Assembly (NCBI RefSeq): GCF_016863535.1
Contig: NZ_BOPB01000030.1
Location: forward strand, 62,001 to 126,000
DNA length: 64,000 bases
Source: Micromonospora lutea
Lineage (GTDB): Bacteria; Actinomycetota; Actinomycetes; Mycobacteriales; Micromonosporaceae
Reading direction: 5' to 3'
The position numbers and the translations under genes were made by a program. The notes beneath the pieces were generated by a model that was not told where the DNA came from, searched no databases, and worked only from the letters and a program-made list of their open reading frames with translations. This document shows positions 53,144 to 63,463 of the stretch, in pieces. Position 1 is the stretch's first letter; each line of letters begins with the position of its first letter.

Positions 53144-54475
53144 TCAGCTGACCGTGCAGGGAGCGCCGTTGAGGGTGAACGAGGACGGTCTGGCCGTGTT
53201 GCCGGTGTGGTTGGCCTGGAACCCGATGGTGACCGAGCCGTTGGACGCGATGGCGGCGTTGTAGGAGACGTTACGGGCGGTCACCGCCCCCGAGGTCGGG
53301 GAGTAGGTCGCATTCCAGCCGTTGGTGATGGTCTGCCCACCGGGCAGGCCGAACGCCAGGTTCCAACCGTTGATCGCCGTGACGCCGGTGTTGGTGATGG
53401 TCACCGACGCGGTCAGCCCGGTGTTCCAGGCGTTGACCGTGTACCCGACCCGGCAACCCGTCTCCGGCGGGAGCGTCGGCGGCGTGGTGGGCGTGGGGGT
53501 GGGCGTGGGACTGGGCGTGGGCGTGGGCGTGGGCGTCGGGGACGGGGTGGGTGACGACGTGTTGAACCCGAAGAACCTGATCGCCTGCGCGGCGTCGACG
53601 GGGAGGTTGTGTGAGACGCCCTGCATGCTGATCGCCTCGACCGGCGCGTCACCGCCCGAACCACCGTAACGCGTCCGGGTGTAGCCGGACTGCGGGCTGT
53701 CGGTGAAGGTCGGCGTCTGGCTCAGCCCGTGCAGGTTGGTCCACTGCTTGACCTGCTCGCCGAAGTTCGGGTAGCGCAGGACCTCGTCGTTGGTGCCGTG
53801 CCAGATTTGCATGCGCGGTCGTGGGCCGGTGTAGCCGGGATAGGCGTTCCGGACCAGATCCCCCCACTGCTGCGGAGTGCGGCTGATCTGCCCGTTGGCG
53901 CACTCGCTGTTCCACTCGGAGCCGCCGGTGGTGGCGAAGCAGCCGAAGGGGACCCCGGCGAAGGCCGCACCCGCCCGGAACACGTCCGGGTAGAGCCCGA
54001 GCAGCACGTTCGTCATCATCGCCCCGGACGAGGTGCCCGTCGCGGCGATCCGGGTCGGGTCCACGGAGTAGCGGCTGCGGACGTGGTCGACCATCGACAT
54101 GATGCCCACCGGGTCGCTGCCGCCACCGCGCCGCAACGCCTGCTGCGAGTAGACGTCGAAGCACTGGCTGCTGCGGGTCACCGACGGGTAGATCACGATG
54201 AAGCCGTACTGGTCGGCCAGGCGTGCGAACTGGGTGCCCGAGTACATGGCGGGCCCGCTGCCGGTGCAGTAGTGGACCACGACCAGCAGGCCCGGCCGTG
54301 GCGCGACCCGGTCCGGTACGTACAGGTACATGCGCAAATTGCTCGGGTTGGTGCCGAAGTTCGTCACCTCGGTCAGTGACGCCGCCGACGCCGGTGTCGG
54401 TAACGACAGCGCGGCGAGCGCGGTCAGGACGATGGTGGCCAGGGCAGCGCACCACAGTCGGATCGCTCTTTTCAT
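53144..54475 (-). CDS. Secreted CE1-type esterase with CBM2
   Basis: A 443-residue exported esterase of the PHB-depolymerase/CE1 type, which includes acetylxylan and feruloyl esterases. A signal peptide (about 31 residues, ending TPASA) is followed by the catalytic domain with nucleophile Ser149 in TGTSSGAMM, an acid in WHGTNDEVL and a histidine in GVSHNLPVD. A TPSPTPTP linker and a C-terminal CBM2 (CRVGYTVNAWNTGLTASVTI) follow. The ATG at 54475 has GGAGG nine bases upstream. It would remove side groups from plant cell-wall polymers next to the xylanase. Confidence 0.88.
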   Translation of the reverse strand: MKRAIRLWCAALATIVLTALAALSLPTPASAASLTEVTNFGTNPSNLRMYLYVPDRVAPRPGLLVVVHYCTGSGPAMYSGTQFARLADQYGFIVIYPSVTRSSQCFDVYSQQALRRGGGSDPVGIMSMVDHVRSRYSVDPTRIAATGTSSGAMMTNVLLGLYPDVFRAGAAFAGVPFGCFATTGGSEWNSECANGQISRTPQQWGDLVRNAYPGYTGPRPRMQIWHGTNDEVLRYPNFGEQVKQWTNLHGLSQTPTFTDSPQSGYTRTRYGGSGGDAPVEAISMQGVSHNLPVDAAQAIRFFGFNTSSPTPSPTPTPTPTPSPTPTPTPTTPPTLPPETGCRVGYTVNAWNTGLTASVTITNTGVTAINGWNLAFGLPGGQTITNGWNATYSPTSGAVTARNVSYNAAIASNGSVTIGFQANHTGNTARPSSFTLNGAPCTVS

Positions 54476-54762
54476 GGCACGGGTCCTCCGGACGGAAGGG
54501 GACATGGTGGTGTTCCGATCGAGGGCTGCCCGGTGCCCTACCTCGTCCGGCTCTCAGAACGCATCGACGATTGTCTTCGTGGCGAAGCGGATGTGACAAG
54601 GAGTGGTGGTGTGGCCGCGCTGAGCGGTGGCGGGGCCGCGCCGAGCGGTGCAGGGCCTCGCGCCCAGCGGCGGACGATCGCCTCCGGCGGCTGCCCGAGT
54701 ACGCCGGCGGTCCGGATGCCGAGGTGCGCGCGTCGCGCTTCGGGCCCTTTTATCCTCTGTCC

Positions 54763-56400
54763 ATGGGGGATCGCCGAGTGCTGCTGCTGTGGGTGGGCTT
54801 CACGGTGGCGGCACTGGTGTCCGTCGCTCTGGTGCTGCGCCGCCCCGACGGTCTGTCCGACCTGCACATCTACCACGGTGCGTTGACCGACCTACGCGCC
54901 GGACGTCCGCTGTACGGATACGTGGCGCCGAACGGGGGACCGTTCACGTACCCACCGTTCGCGGCGCTCGTCCTCTGGCCGATCACGACCATCCCGCTCG
55001 GCGTGGTCGAGGTGCTCTGGCTGGCGGCGACCTGTGCCGCTGTGATCGCCATCGCCGTACCCGTCGGTCGATCGCTCGCCGCAGGCCGCGTCGCCGCACC
55101 GGATCGGGGGAGAGCCGGGGCACACCCGACGTCGGCGTACGTCAGCATCGCAGCGGTCGCCGCGGTGCTGATGGTCACCGCGCCCGTGCAGAGCAACCTG
55201 CGTTTCGGTCAGGTGAGCATCTTCATCGTGCTGATGGCCCTGCTCGACGGGGTGGCACCGCCGTCGCGGGTGCGTGGCGTGCTCGTCGGTGTGGCGGCGG
55301 CGATCAAACTGACCCCGCTGCTGTTCGTGCTCTACTTCCTGATCTGCGGCCGGTACCGCGACGCGGCCCGCGCGGTGGCCGCCTTCGTGGCCTGCGGGGC
55401 GCTCGCCCTGGCCGTACTGCCCGCCGAGAGCCTGACCTACTGGGCCGGCACGGTCACGCAGACCTCCCGGATCGGCAACCTGGCGTCGCTGGGCAACCAG
55501 TCGGTGCACGGGATGCTGCTTCGTCTCGGCATGGACGAGGAAGCCCTGCCGATGGTCTGGGCCGCCTTGGTGGTCGTCATCTGCGCGCTGGCGTTGCGGC
55601 GAGCGCGGGCACTGTTCCGGCTGGGGCGTCCAGGGCACGCCGCAGTGCTGGTCGGCTGCGCCACCGTGGCCGCGTCCCCGGTTTCCTGGACCCACCACCA
55701 GGTGTGGACCGTGCTGGCCGCGATGCTGCTGGTGGGTGCCGTCGGGGTGACCCGACGGGTCGCCGGTGCCCTGCTCCTGACCAGCATGGTGCTGTCGCTG
55801 GGTGTGGTGCTGGCTCCGGTCTCGATGCGACCCGGCGTGCAGTTCCTCTTCGAGAACGCTCGTGCCATCGGCACCGTCGTGCTCTGTCTGGCGGGTTTCG
55901 GCGCGGTCGCCCTCACCGCCGCCCGCACCCACCGCACCGGAGCTTTCCGGCGAGGATGGCTGCGGGTCGGCGTCGCGTCCCTCGGTGCGCTGGCGTTCTT
56001 CGCCGTGCAGCCGTTGCCCGCCGGAGCCGATCCCACCTTCAAGGCATACCGCCTCCCGGACGTGGTCAACTCGCGGTACTTCTTCGTGTGCCGAGGGCCG
56101 GTGGAGTGCTCCGGCTACGGCACGGATGCCCCGGTCACCTTCGGCGCCCGCACCGAGAAGACCAAGGTACGGGTGAACGGCGTCGTCTCCGAGCAGGTGG
56201 TGCGGCTGGACTACCACTCCGCTCCGGGTGGCCCGCCCCGCACCATTCCGCTGCTGGCCGCCTATCCGGGTGTGCGGACGTTCTCGTTCCGGTCGGCCAC
56301 CATGGTCCACGGGCGGCTGATCGCCTACTCCGCCGACGGACGGGCCCTCGCCACGTACGACGACGAGCTGACCGCCGCGGTGCGTGCCGGAGCCTCGTAA
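54763..56400 (+). CDS. GT87-like membrane mannosyltransferase
   Basis: A 545-residue polytopic protein with about nine to ten helices, of the DUF2029/GT87 alpha-mannosyltransferase type. An extracellular aspartate soon after the first helix (GLSDLHIYHGA) and the loop PFTYPPFAALVLWP are typical of this GT-C fold. The last 130 residues form a soluble domain, longer than usual. A TATCCT box ends six bases before the ATG at 54763 and no ribosome binding site is present, so the mRNA may be leaderless. It probably adds mannose to a polyprenol-linked or lipoglycan acceptor outside the membrane. Confidence 0.82.
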   Translation: MGDRRVLLLWVGFTVAALVSVALVLRRPDGLSDLHIYHGALTDLRAGRPLYGYVAPNGGPFTYPPFAALVLWPITTIPLGVVEVLWLAATCAAVIAIAVPVGRSLAAGRVAAPDRGRAGAHPTSAYVSIAAVAAVLMVTAPVQSNLRFGQVSIFIVLMALLDGVAPPSRVRGVLVGVAAAIKLTPLLFVLYFLICGRYRDAARAVAAFVACGALALAVLPAESLTYWAGTVTQTSRIGNLASLGNQSVHGMLLRLGMDEEALPMVWAALVVVICALALRRARALFRLGRPGHAAVLVGCATVAASPVSWTHHQVWTVLAAMLLVGAVGVTRRVAGALLLTSMVLSLGVVLAPVSMRPGVQFLFENARAIGTVVLCLAGFGAVALTAARTHRTGAFRRGWLRVGVASLGALAFFAVQPLPAGADPTFKAYRLPDVVNSRYFFVCRGPVECSGYGTDAPVTFGARTEKTKVRVNGVVSEQVVRLDYHSAPGGPPRTIPLLAAYPGVRTFSFRSATMVHGRLIAYSADGRALATYDDELTAAVRAGAS

Positions 56401-56487
56401 GGCGTCATCCGCCGGTTCGTCGCGGTCGCCAAGCGCCCGGGTCGACGCCGCCGGTCGTTGCCTGGCCCGCCGCAGGCGCCCTGGCTG

Positions 56488-56658
56488 CTACTGCTCGCGG
56501 TCGATCACGTCAGTTTCGCCGTCGTGGGTGTACGTCACTGGCTGGTGCTCGTCGGGCAGCGGCGTTTGCGCTGGATTGTGGTGGGGGTCGCCGTCCGGGG
56601 AGAACAGCACCGGGTCGGTCTTCGTGCTCTTCTCGCGCTCTTCCTCCGGCTCGGTCAC
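56488..56658 (-). CDS. Small acidic conserved-type protein
   Basis: A 56-residue protein starting at GTG with GAGGAG upstream. It opens TEPEEEREKSTKTDPVLFS and contains SPDGDPHHNPAQTPLPDEH and THDGETDVIDREQ. It is hydrophilic and probably disordered, with no known domain. It lies between the GT87-like and royal-jelly-family genes. Function not recognised. Confidence 0.6.
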   Translation of the reverse strand: MTEPEEEREKSTKTDPVLFSPDGDPHHNPAQTPLPDEHQPVTYTHDGETDVIDREQ

Positions 56659-56764
56659 GACCCGCTCCTCACCTCGTCGGCATTCCTCCCACGACGCTAT
56701 GTGCGGCCCGCGGCGCGCCACCCCGATCGGGCGCCACTTCCACCCGATCGGGGCGCACCGGTGG

Positions 56765-57871
56765 TCACGGCCGCAGCAACACCGGGCCCGCGTCGATGCG
56801 GGTCCGGAACAGGGCGTACGGCCTGCGTCGCAGGTCCCGGCCGCGGTTGAACGGCGGCTGCCGGTGCACCTGGTTGGCGATGACGTAGAGGTGCCGGTTG
56901 GTGGCAACGCTGAGCGTGTCGGGCCAGAGCAGGCGCGCGTCGTGCACCACGGTCTCGTACTCGCCGTCGGGGCGGCGCCGCAGCACCGCGTTGTGCTCGT
57001 AGTTGGTGAGGTAGATCCGACCGGCGTCGTCGGACTCCAGTCCGTCCGCGCCACCGCCCTTGTCACCCTCGTCGATTACCGTCGCGGCGACCTCGGCGTC
57101 GCTGCGGGCCCGGTCGGCCAGGGCGTCGGTGGCGACGCTGTACCAGCGACGGGTGGCGAGGGCGCAGTAGTACAGCCGGGCGCCGTCGGCGGAGATCGCG
57201 ATGCCGTCGGCGCCGACGCCCACTGGCTGTGGGGGCCCGTCCGGGGGACGGACGAGGAAGGGACGTCCCTCGACCACCGGACGGAAGTCCGCCAGTGGCG
57301 CGGCCTTGGTGGACGGGTGGTCGTTGAGTCGCCGCCATGACGTCCCGCTGGCCAGGTCGACCACGATGATGGCGTTGGGGGCGCCATCGGCGGAGTCGGT
57401 GAGGTAGGCCAACCCGGCCTCCCCGCGGCGCAGGTCGAAGCGCACGTCGTTGAGGTACGACGTGGGCAGCACCACCTCGGGCGGGAAGGTGATCACCTGG
57501 GCGACGGTGTCGGTCCTCAGGTCGATGCGGACGAGCTTCGGTCCGCCGGGCGAGGTCGGCCGGAACATCGGGCTGCCGGTGTCGAGCGCCCAGAGCCGGT
57601 CGGCCGGGTCGACCACCACACTCTGTACCGACACGAACGCGGAGGGGTCGTCGTCACCGGATGGTGTGTTCCACCGGAGGTCGGGGAACGGCACCTCGCG
57701 CCCGCGCCGCAACTCCACCACGGTCGCGGGCACCCGATCACCCCACCGGGGAAAATTGACGAAGATCCGGCCACGGTGCGAGACGGTCACCCCGGTGGGC
57801 ATCGGCCCTCGGAACCGGTGGACCACTTCGAGCGTGCCGACCGGTTCGTCGGCGGGTAGTGATTTTCGCAT
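56765..57871 (-). CDS. Major royal jelly/Yellow-family protein
   Basis: A 368-residue soluble beta-propeller of the MRJP/Yellow family, also called L-dopachrome tautomerase-related. The family-like segments are VHRFRGPMPTGVTVSHRGRIFVNFP, SVVVDPADRLWALDTGS and VGADGIAISADGARLYYC, and it ends in TRIDAGPVLLRP. The ATG at 57871 has GGAGG upstream. No signal peptide was seen with this start. Bacterial members are uncharacterised, so no reaction is given. Confidence 0.8.
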   Translation of the reverse strand: MRKSLPADEPVGTLEVVHRFRGPMPTGVTVSHRGRIFVNFPRWGDRVPATVVELRRGREVPFPDLRWNTPSGDDDPSAFVSVQSVVVDPADRLWALDTGSPMFRPTSPGGPKLVRIDLRTDTVAQVITFPPEVVLPTSYLNDVRFDLRRGEAGLAYLTDSADGAPNAIIVVDLASGTSWRRLNDHPSTKAAPLADFRPVVEGRPFLVRPPDGPPQPVGVGADGIAISADGARLYYCALATRRWYSVATDALADRARSDAEVAATVIDEGDKGGGADGLESDDAGRIYLTNYEHNAVLRRRPDGEYETVVHDARLLWPDTLSVATNRHLYVIANQVHRQPPFNRGRDLRRRPYALFRTRIDAGPVLLRP

Positions 57872-58084
57872 CCTTCCGACCTCCTGCCGCACACAGGGAT
57901 CAACTGATCTCTCTGGATCTATCGTCGCAAAGCGGGCGGTCAGCGCGATCGCATCGTCGCCCATCCGACCCGGCGGCAGCAGGAAGCCGATTCGTCACCC
58001 AACCGTCACGGGTCTGCGTGGTGCCCGCCACCTGACCCCGGCAGGGTGGGACCTCGACCCCTCCGACCTGGGAAGGAGCACGCC

Positions 58085-58660
58085 ATGGCCATCGTCCTGG
58101 ATGACCACCTGGTCACCCTGACCTGTGACAGCTGCGGTGACACGGTCGCCGCGCCGCGGGTGCCCTCCGGCGCGGAGGTGGTGTGGCCGCTGGTTTCCGA
58201 ACACGGCTGGAGTGGTTCGCCGTTGGCTGAGGGCCCGCACCGCTGCGCGCACTGCACCGAACGTGCCCCCACCGCTGCCGGCGTTCCCGGCGGCATTCTC
58301 GGCATCGAGCATCTCGGGACCGTGACCGTGGTGACCGTCGCCGGCGACGTGGACGTCGACACCGGCGACGCCTTGGGCATGGCACTGGGGCACGCCGCCG
58401 ACATGGGTGGGCATGTCCTGGTGGACCTTGGCCGGACGGATCTCCTCGACTCCACCGCCCTCGGGCTGCTCGTCCGCGCGCACCGTCACGCCGCTGAACG
58501 CGGCGCGCTGCTCTGCCTGGTGTCGGCCTCGCCGCTGATCCGTCAGGTGCTTCGGGTGACCCTGCTGGACCAGGTCTTCCCGATCGTGGACACCCGCGCC
58601 GACGCGCTCGCCCTCCTGCAGAGCCACGGCACGGGTGCGGGTCCGAACGCATCCGGATAG
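58085..58660 (+). CDS. STAS protein with N-terminal zinc-ribbon
   Basis: A 191-residue protein. A zinc-ribbon-like set of cysteines (Cys14, Cys17, Cys54, Cys57) comes first. A STAS domain of anti-sigma antagonist type follows (residues 72-182), with the phospho-acceptor serine in TDLLDSTALG (Ser123). STAS antagonists such as SpoIIAA free sigma factors by binding anti-sigma kinases. GAAGGAG precedes the ATG. The zinc-ribbon fusion is unusual; no partner kinase is adjacent. Confidence 0.85.
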   Translation: MAIVLDDHLVTLTCDSCGDTVAAPRVPSGAEVVWPLVSEHGWSGSPLAEGPHRCAHCTERAPTAAGVPGGILGIEHLGTVTVVTVAGDVDVDTGDALGMALGHAADMGGHVLVDLGRTDLLDSTALGLLVRAHRHAAERGALLCLVSASPLIRQVLRVTLLDQVFPIVDTRADALALLQSHGTGAGPNASG

Positions 58661-58852
58661 CCCGCGCCCTCCACGGCCTCGGCGGGATCAGCGCGCTGGC
58701 CGGCTCAGGTCACGGCACCCAGCCACCCGGCCGATCGGGCGCCGCCACCATCGGTGACTCGGACGCGGCCATCCGGTCACACCGATCCCGGTTGCCGGTC
58801 GTGTCCGGCCCGCCCACGAAGCCGGTGCCTGGCACCGTGGACGGGCCGAAGT

Positions 58853-59158
58853 TCAACGGCGGTCCCGCCGGTGACCGGCCAGCCGCAGCGCGTTGCAGAC
58901 GTCTGTCACACCCTCGACATCCCAGGCCAACTCCCCGGCCGCACGGCGGGTCTCGTTGCTGGCGACCAGGCCGGTGAGGATCACGACCCGGTTCTGCACC
59001 ATCACCGTGATCTGCTGCCTACGGGTCGACCAGTCGGCGCTCAACCGCTGGGCGACCAGAGCGGCCAGCCGGACATCCTCGTCGTGATGCTGCGGTTGGT
59101 CCCAGAGCGCCCGGAAGGAGTGATCGTCGGGCATCGGCCAGGGCCACGGCATCACCAC
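58853..59158 (-). CDS. BON-domain protein
   Basis: A 101-residue protein with a BON domain: HDEDVRLAALVAQRLSADWS, ITVMVQNRVVILTGLVASN and the ending GVTDVCNALRL. BON domains bind membranes or other proteins. AAGGAG lies six bases before a GTG start; an ATG two codons later is the alternative. It is convergent with the STAS gene across 192 bases. Confidence 0.82.
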   Translation of the reverse strand: MVMPWPWPMPDDHSFRALWDQPQHHDEDVRLAALVAQRLSADWSTRRQQITVMVQNRVVILTGLVASNETRRAAGELAWDVEGVTDVCNALRLAGHRRDRR

Positions 59159-59294
59159 AGCGGTCTCCTTCGTCGTTGACGCCGGCGACCCGACGCGCCG
59201 CCCCGATGGACCACCACCTTGCGCAACGACCTTGGAGTCGACCGCACGGTTGGATGACAGTTACGTGACAGTCCGGCGGGTGACGCCGGACCGG

Positions 59295-59933
59295 TCACCG
59301 TGCGGCACCGGCCGGTGGCGGGTCGTCTCCAGTCCGATCGGCGGCCGGGCCGGGCACGGCGGGAAGCTGCCGTACGGTGTCGCCGGGCTCGATCGTCGCG
59401 CCGACGAGCACCCGGGCGTTGAGGCCGCGCAACCGTAGCCGCTTCCCCTCATCGGTCCAGACGATCTTGTGGGCGTCAGTGCCGAACCGGGCAGCGAACT
59501 TGGCGCAGCCGGTGTGTGGCTCCTCGGTCACTTCGATCACGGCCCGGTCACCGATCGCCAGGCGCGTACCGGCTGGCATGGCGTCGACGCTCAGGTCGAG
59601 ATCGACGTAGAGCTGGTCCCCGGCGAGCGCCCAGGCGTCGTGGTCGGGCCCGGCGATCAGTTCGACGAAACGGGAGTTGATGACGTTCACCTGCATGTCA
59701 GGGTGCGGCGACCGGTCGGGCGTTCGCGAGCTGGGTCGTTGATTCCAGCTGTCGCCGACCAGCCCGGCGACCGGGTCCAGCTCGGCCCGGGACAGCACCT
59801 CGCGAGTGCCGAGATCCGGTCGGCGTACGACCAGTGCCAGGGTGCCGACACCGCGTGGGGAACGCCGTACGCGGTGCAACCCTTCCATGATCTCGTCCAT
59901 GGAGCGGTGGCGTACCGTGCCGGAGTCTTCCAT
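59295..59933 (-). CDS. MOSC-domain protein
   Basis: A 212-residue MOSC-domain protein, a fold that binds sulfur or molybdenum cofactor. The core reads NSRFVELIAGPD, LAGDQLYVDLDLS and the conserved cysteine in EEPHTGCAKF. Unlike full-length YiiM-type enzymes it has an N-terminal extension of about 70 residues. The ATG at 59933 lies in the same direction as pgi, 109 bases downstream. Substrate unknown. Confidence 0.82.
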   Translation of the reverse strand: MEDSGTVRHRSMDEIMEGLHRVRRSPRGVGTLALVVRRPDLGTREVLSRAELDPVAGLVGDSWNQRPSSRTPDRSPHPDMQVNVINSRFVELIAGPDHDAWALAGDQLYVDLDLSVDAMPAGTRLAIGDRAVIEVTEEPHTGCAKFAARFGTDAHKIVWTDEGKRLRLRGLNARVLVGATIEPGDTVRQLPAVPGPAADRTGDDPPPAGAAR

Positions 59934-60042
59934 GACCTGACTGTGCTCCCCGCACACGCGAAGCGTCCAAACAGTTCTCGGCACACGAGATGCGGCGATG
60001 GCCTGCTCCAGGCTGCCTCCAACGGCGCACGCGCCCGTCCGG

Positions 60043-61683
60043 TCAGGTTCGGTCCCGCTGACGCTGGTCCCGGTAACGACGGATCAGGGCGCCGGTGGAC
60101 GAGTCGAGGCCGTCGAGGTCGGCCCGGTCGCCGGTGAGCAACGGCGCGAGCTGGTTCGCCATCACCTTGCCCAGCTCCACGCCCCACTGGTCGAACGGGT
60201 TGATGTCCCAGATCGCGCCCTCGGTGAGCACGATGTGTTCGTAGAGGGCGACCAGTTGACCGAGCGTCGCCGGGGTGAGCCGATCGGCCACGATCGACGT
60301 GGTCGGGTGGTTGCCGGCCATCACCTTGTGGGGCACGAGTTCCGCCGGCGTGCCCTCCGCCGCGACCTGCTCGGCGGTCCGTCCGAAGGCCAGCGCCGCC
60401 GTCTGGGCGAAGAAGTTCGACATGAACAGGTCGTGCATGTCGCCGATGTCATGGTTGGGCTCGCTGAACCCGATGAAGTCCGCCGGCACCAGCCGGGTGC
60501 CCTGGTGCAGCAACTGGTAGAAGGCGTGCTGGCCGTTGGTGCCGGGCTCTCCCCAGAAGATCTCCCCGGTGTCGTACGACACCTGGCGGCCGTCGGTGCG
60601 TACCGACTTGCCGTTGCTCTCCATGGTCAGTTGCTGGAGGTACGCCGGGAACCGGTGCAGGTACTGCGAGTACGGCAGCACCGCGTGGGTCTGCGCGCCC
60701 AGGAAGTTGGTGTACCAGACGTTGAGCAGGCCGAGCAGCACCGGCGCGTTGTCGGCCAGCGGCGCGGTGCGGAAGTGCTCGTCGACGGCGTGGTAACCGG
60801 CCAGCATCTCGTCGAAGCGCGCCGGCCCGATGGACAGCATCACCGCCAGTCCCACCGCGGAGGGGAGAGAGTACCGGCCGCCCACCCAGTCCCAGAAGCC
60901 GAACATGTTCGCCGGGTCGATGCCGAAGTCCGACACCCGCTGGGCGTTGGTGCTGACCGCGACGAAGTGGCGGGCCACCGCGTCGTCGTCGGCGGCGAGA
61001 CCGGCCAGCAGCCAGCGCCGGGCCTGCTCGGCGTTGGCCAGGGTCTCCTGGGTGGAGAAGGTCTTCGACACCACCACGAACAGGGTGGTGGCCGGATCCA
61101 GGTCGGCGGTGGTGTCGTGGATGTCGGTGGGATCGATGTTCGACACGAAACGGCAGCTCAGACCGCCGTCGCGGTAGGCCTTCAACGCTTCGTACGCCAT
61201 CACCGGCCCGAGGTCGGAGCCGCCGATGCCGATATTGACCACGGTGCGGATCCGTTCCCCGGTGTGCCCGCGCCACTGGCCGGAACGCACCTTCTCGGCG
61301 AACTCAGCCATCCGCTTCCGCACGGCGTGTACGTCGGCGGCCACATCCTGGCCGTCGACGGTGAGCGCGGCGTCGGACGGCAGCCGCAGCGCGGTGTGCA
61401 GCACCGCGCGATCCTCGGTGCCGTTGATGTGGGCACCGGCGAACATCGCGGCGATCCGATCGGCGAGCCCCACCCGCTCGGCCAGTGCGGCCAGCAGGCG
61501 CAACGTCTCGTCGGTGACCAGGTTCTTGCTGTAGTCGACGTAGAGGTCGGCCACCTCGACGGTCAACCGGCGACCCCGGTCGTGGTCGGTGGCGAACAGA
61601 TCCCGCAGGTGCGTCCCGCGGATCTCGTCGGCGTGCTTGCGCAGGGCCTGCCACTCGTCGGTGCTGGTGACGTCCGTAGCCAT
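60043..61683 (-). CDS. pgi: Glucose-6-phosphate isomerase
   Basis: A 546-residue phosphoglucose isomerase, interconverting glucose-6-phosphate and fructose-6-phosphate. Signature sequences are [47 protein letters not shown] and WGVELGK, in the long (about 550-residue) form. The ATG at 61683 has GAGGAG about 12 bases upstream. It is divergent from zwf across 264 bases. Both supply hexose phosphates and NADPH. Confidence 0.96.
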   Translation of the reverse strand: MATDVTSTDEWQALRKHADEIRGTHLRDLFATDHDRGRRLTVEVADLYVDYSKNLVTDETLRLLAALAERVGLADRIAAMFAGAHINGTEDRAVLHTALRLPSDAALTVDGQDVAADVHAVRKRMAEFAEKVRSGQWRGHTGERIRTVVNIGIGGSDLGPVMAYEALKAYRDGGLSCRFVSNIDPTDIHDTTADLDPATTLFVVVSKTFSTQETLANAEQARRWLLAGLAADDDAVARHFVAVSTNAQRVSDFGIDPANMFGFWDWVGGRYSLPSAVGLAVMLSIGPARFDEMLAGYHAVDEHFRTAPLADNAPVLLGLLNVWYTNFLGAQTHAVLPYSQYLHRFPAYLQQLTMESNGKSVRTDGRQVSYDTGEIFWGEPGTNGQHAFYQLLHQGTRLVPADFIGFSEPNHDIGDMHDLFMSNFFAQTAALAFGRTAEQVAAEGTPAELVPHKVMAGNHPTTSIVADRLTPATLGQLVALYEHIVLTEGAIWDINPFDQWGVELGKVMANQLAPLLTGDRADLDGLDSSTGALIRRYRDQRQRDRT

Positions 61684-61947
61684 CGGATCGATCGTCTCCT
61701 CGCAGGGTCGGGCACGCCGCCGGCCTCGTCCCGACCGACGGTGAGACCAGACTGCCACACGAAGATCGGCTCGCCAGCCCGACACCACGACCAGTGCGGT
61801 GTCCAGGGACACCGGTGGGACTGTGGGGGATCGGCAGGACTCCAGGGGGTGACGATCAGCAACGGGCCCGGGCACCGTGCGCGAACAGGTGGCGAGTTCC
61901 ACGGAGTCCGGTGTCTGCCGGTCACCCGGACAGGGCATGGTGGTGAC

Positions 61948-63393
61948 ATGACTACGTCGGCATCCAACGCCCCCGCAGCTGTCCCCGCAGAACCCGCCGC
62001 CACCGGCGTACGGCAGACCCTGCTGGTGCTCGGTGCCAGCGGTGACCTGACCGGGCGGTTGTTGCTGCCCGGCCTGGGCCGGTTGATGGCCACTGGGGCG
62101 GTGCCCGGGTTGCGACTGATCGGCAGCGGCATGGACAGCTGGGACGACGAGCGCTGGCGGCGTCGGGTGGCCGACTCCTTCGAAACTGCCGGGGCGACGG
62201 GGCCGGCGGAGTCGGCGGTGATCCGCGAGACGCGCTACGTGCCAGCCGACGTGACGCGCGAGGAGGATCTGCGGTCGCTGCTGAGCCGCTGTACCGGGCC
62301 GTTGGTGATCTTCTTCGCGCTGCCGCCACTGGTGACCGCCCGTTCGGCCGCCGCGCTGGCCCGTGTCGGGGTGCCACCGGGGACCCGGCTGATGCTGGAA
62401 AAGCCCTTCGGCGTCGATCGGATCTCGGCCCGCTCGCTGAACGAACTGCTGGCCACCCTGGTGCCGGAGGACCAGGTCCACCGGATCGACCACTTCCTCG
62501 GCAAGTCGACGGTGCTGAACCTGCTCGGCCTGCGCTTCGCCAACCGGATCTTCGAGCCGGTGCTCAACTCCTCGCACGTGGCCTGCGTGGACATCGTCTT
62601 CGACGAGACCCTGGGCCTGGAGGGGCGGGCGGGCTACTACGACGGCGCCGGCGCGTTGGTGGACATGGTGCAGTCCCACCTGCTCCAGGTGCTGGCCCTG
62701 CTCACCATGGATCCGCCACCGACCCTGCAGGCCCAGGAACTGCGGGGACGCAAGTCGCAGGTGCTGCGAGCCACCAAACTGTGGCGCGACGACCCGGCGC
62801 AGGCCAGCCGGCGAGCCCGTTACACCGCCGGGGAGATCGACGGGCGACGGTTGCCGAACTACGCCGACGAGCCCGGCGTCGACCCCGGGCGAGGCACCGA
62901 GACCCTCGCGGAACTGGTGGTCACGGTGGACACCTGGCGCTGGGCGGGAGTGCCGTTCCGGCTCCGCTCCGGAAAGGCGGTGGACGCCGTACGTAAGGAA
63001 GCCGTCATCACCTTCAAGCAACCGACCCGGGTACCCGACGGGCTGACCGGTTACGAACGGCCGGACCGGCTCCGGATCGGCTTCGGCCCGGACCGGCTCG
63101 GCCTGGACCTCAACATCAACGGTCCCGGGGACCCCTTCGAGTTGGACCGGGTGAAGCTGACGGCGGACTTCGGTCCCGGCGATCTGCCCGCGTACGGCGA
63201 GGTGCTGCGTGGCGCCTTCGACGGTGATCCGACGCTGTCGGTACGCGCCGACGTCGCCGAGGAGTGTTGGCGCATCGTGGAGCCGGTGCTGGCGGCCTGG
63301 AAGGCGGGCACCGTGCCACTGCAGGAGTACCAGGCGGGCTCCGCCGGGCCGGCCGACTCGCTGATCGGGCCGGTGCTCGGCTGTCCACGCTGA
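61948..63393 (+). CDS. zwf: Glucose-6-phosphate 1-dehydrogenase
   Basis: A 481-residue G6PDH, first enzyme of the oxidative pentose phosphate pathway. The nucleotide-binding loop is [15 protein letters not shown] (about residue 29), and the substrate motif is RIDHFLGK (Arg179-Lys186, His182 as base). EKPFG is also present. The loop replaces the usual Ala-Lys with Thr-Gly, so cofactor preference should not be assumed. The ATG at 61948 is weakly supported by GGTGG. It lies divergent to pgi, without opcA or tal alongside, suggesting a second copy outside the main pathway operon. Confidence 0.9.
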   Translation: MTTSASNAPAAVPAEPAATGVRQTLLVLGASGDLTGRLLLPGLGRLMATGAVPGLRLIGSGMDSWDDERWRRRVADSFETAGATGPAESAVIRETRYVPADVTREEDLRSLLSRCTGPLVIFFALPPLVTARSAAALARVGVPPGTRLMLEKPFGVDRISARSLNELLATLVPEDQVHRIDHFLGKSTVLNLLGLRFANRIFEPVLNSSHVACVDIVFDETLGLEGRAGYYDGAGALVDMVQSHLLQVLALLTMDPPPTLQAQELRGRKSQVLRATKLWRDDPAQASRRARYTAGEIDGRRLPNYADEPGVDPGRGTETLAELVVTVDTWRWAGVPFRLRSGKAVDAVRKEAVITFKQPTRVPDGLTGYERPDRLRIGFGPDRLGLDLNINGPGDPFELDRVKLTADFGPGDLPAYGEVLRGAFDGDPTLSVRADVAEECWRIVEPVLAAWKAGTVPLQEYQAGSAGPADSLIGPVLGCPR

Positions 63394-63413
63394 CCGAGGA
63401 GTGACACGCCAGT

Positions 63414-63443
63414 GCGGCCCCGGCGGTTCACCGCCGGGGCCGC
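63414..63443. terminator. Bidirectional terminator between zwf and GH5
   Basis: Perfect 13-bp arms (63414-63426 and 63431-63443) around the tetraloop TTCA, in the gap between the convergent zwf and GH5 genes. Confidence 0.92.
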
Positions 63444-63463
63444 GTGGTGGTGGTGCGTTCGGA

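Noticed and set aside
59998-61947. Upstream extension of the zwf frame through pgi
   Set aside because: Antisense to pgi. The conserved dehydrogenase starts after 61948.
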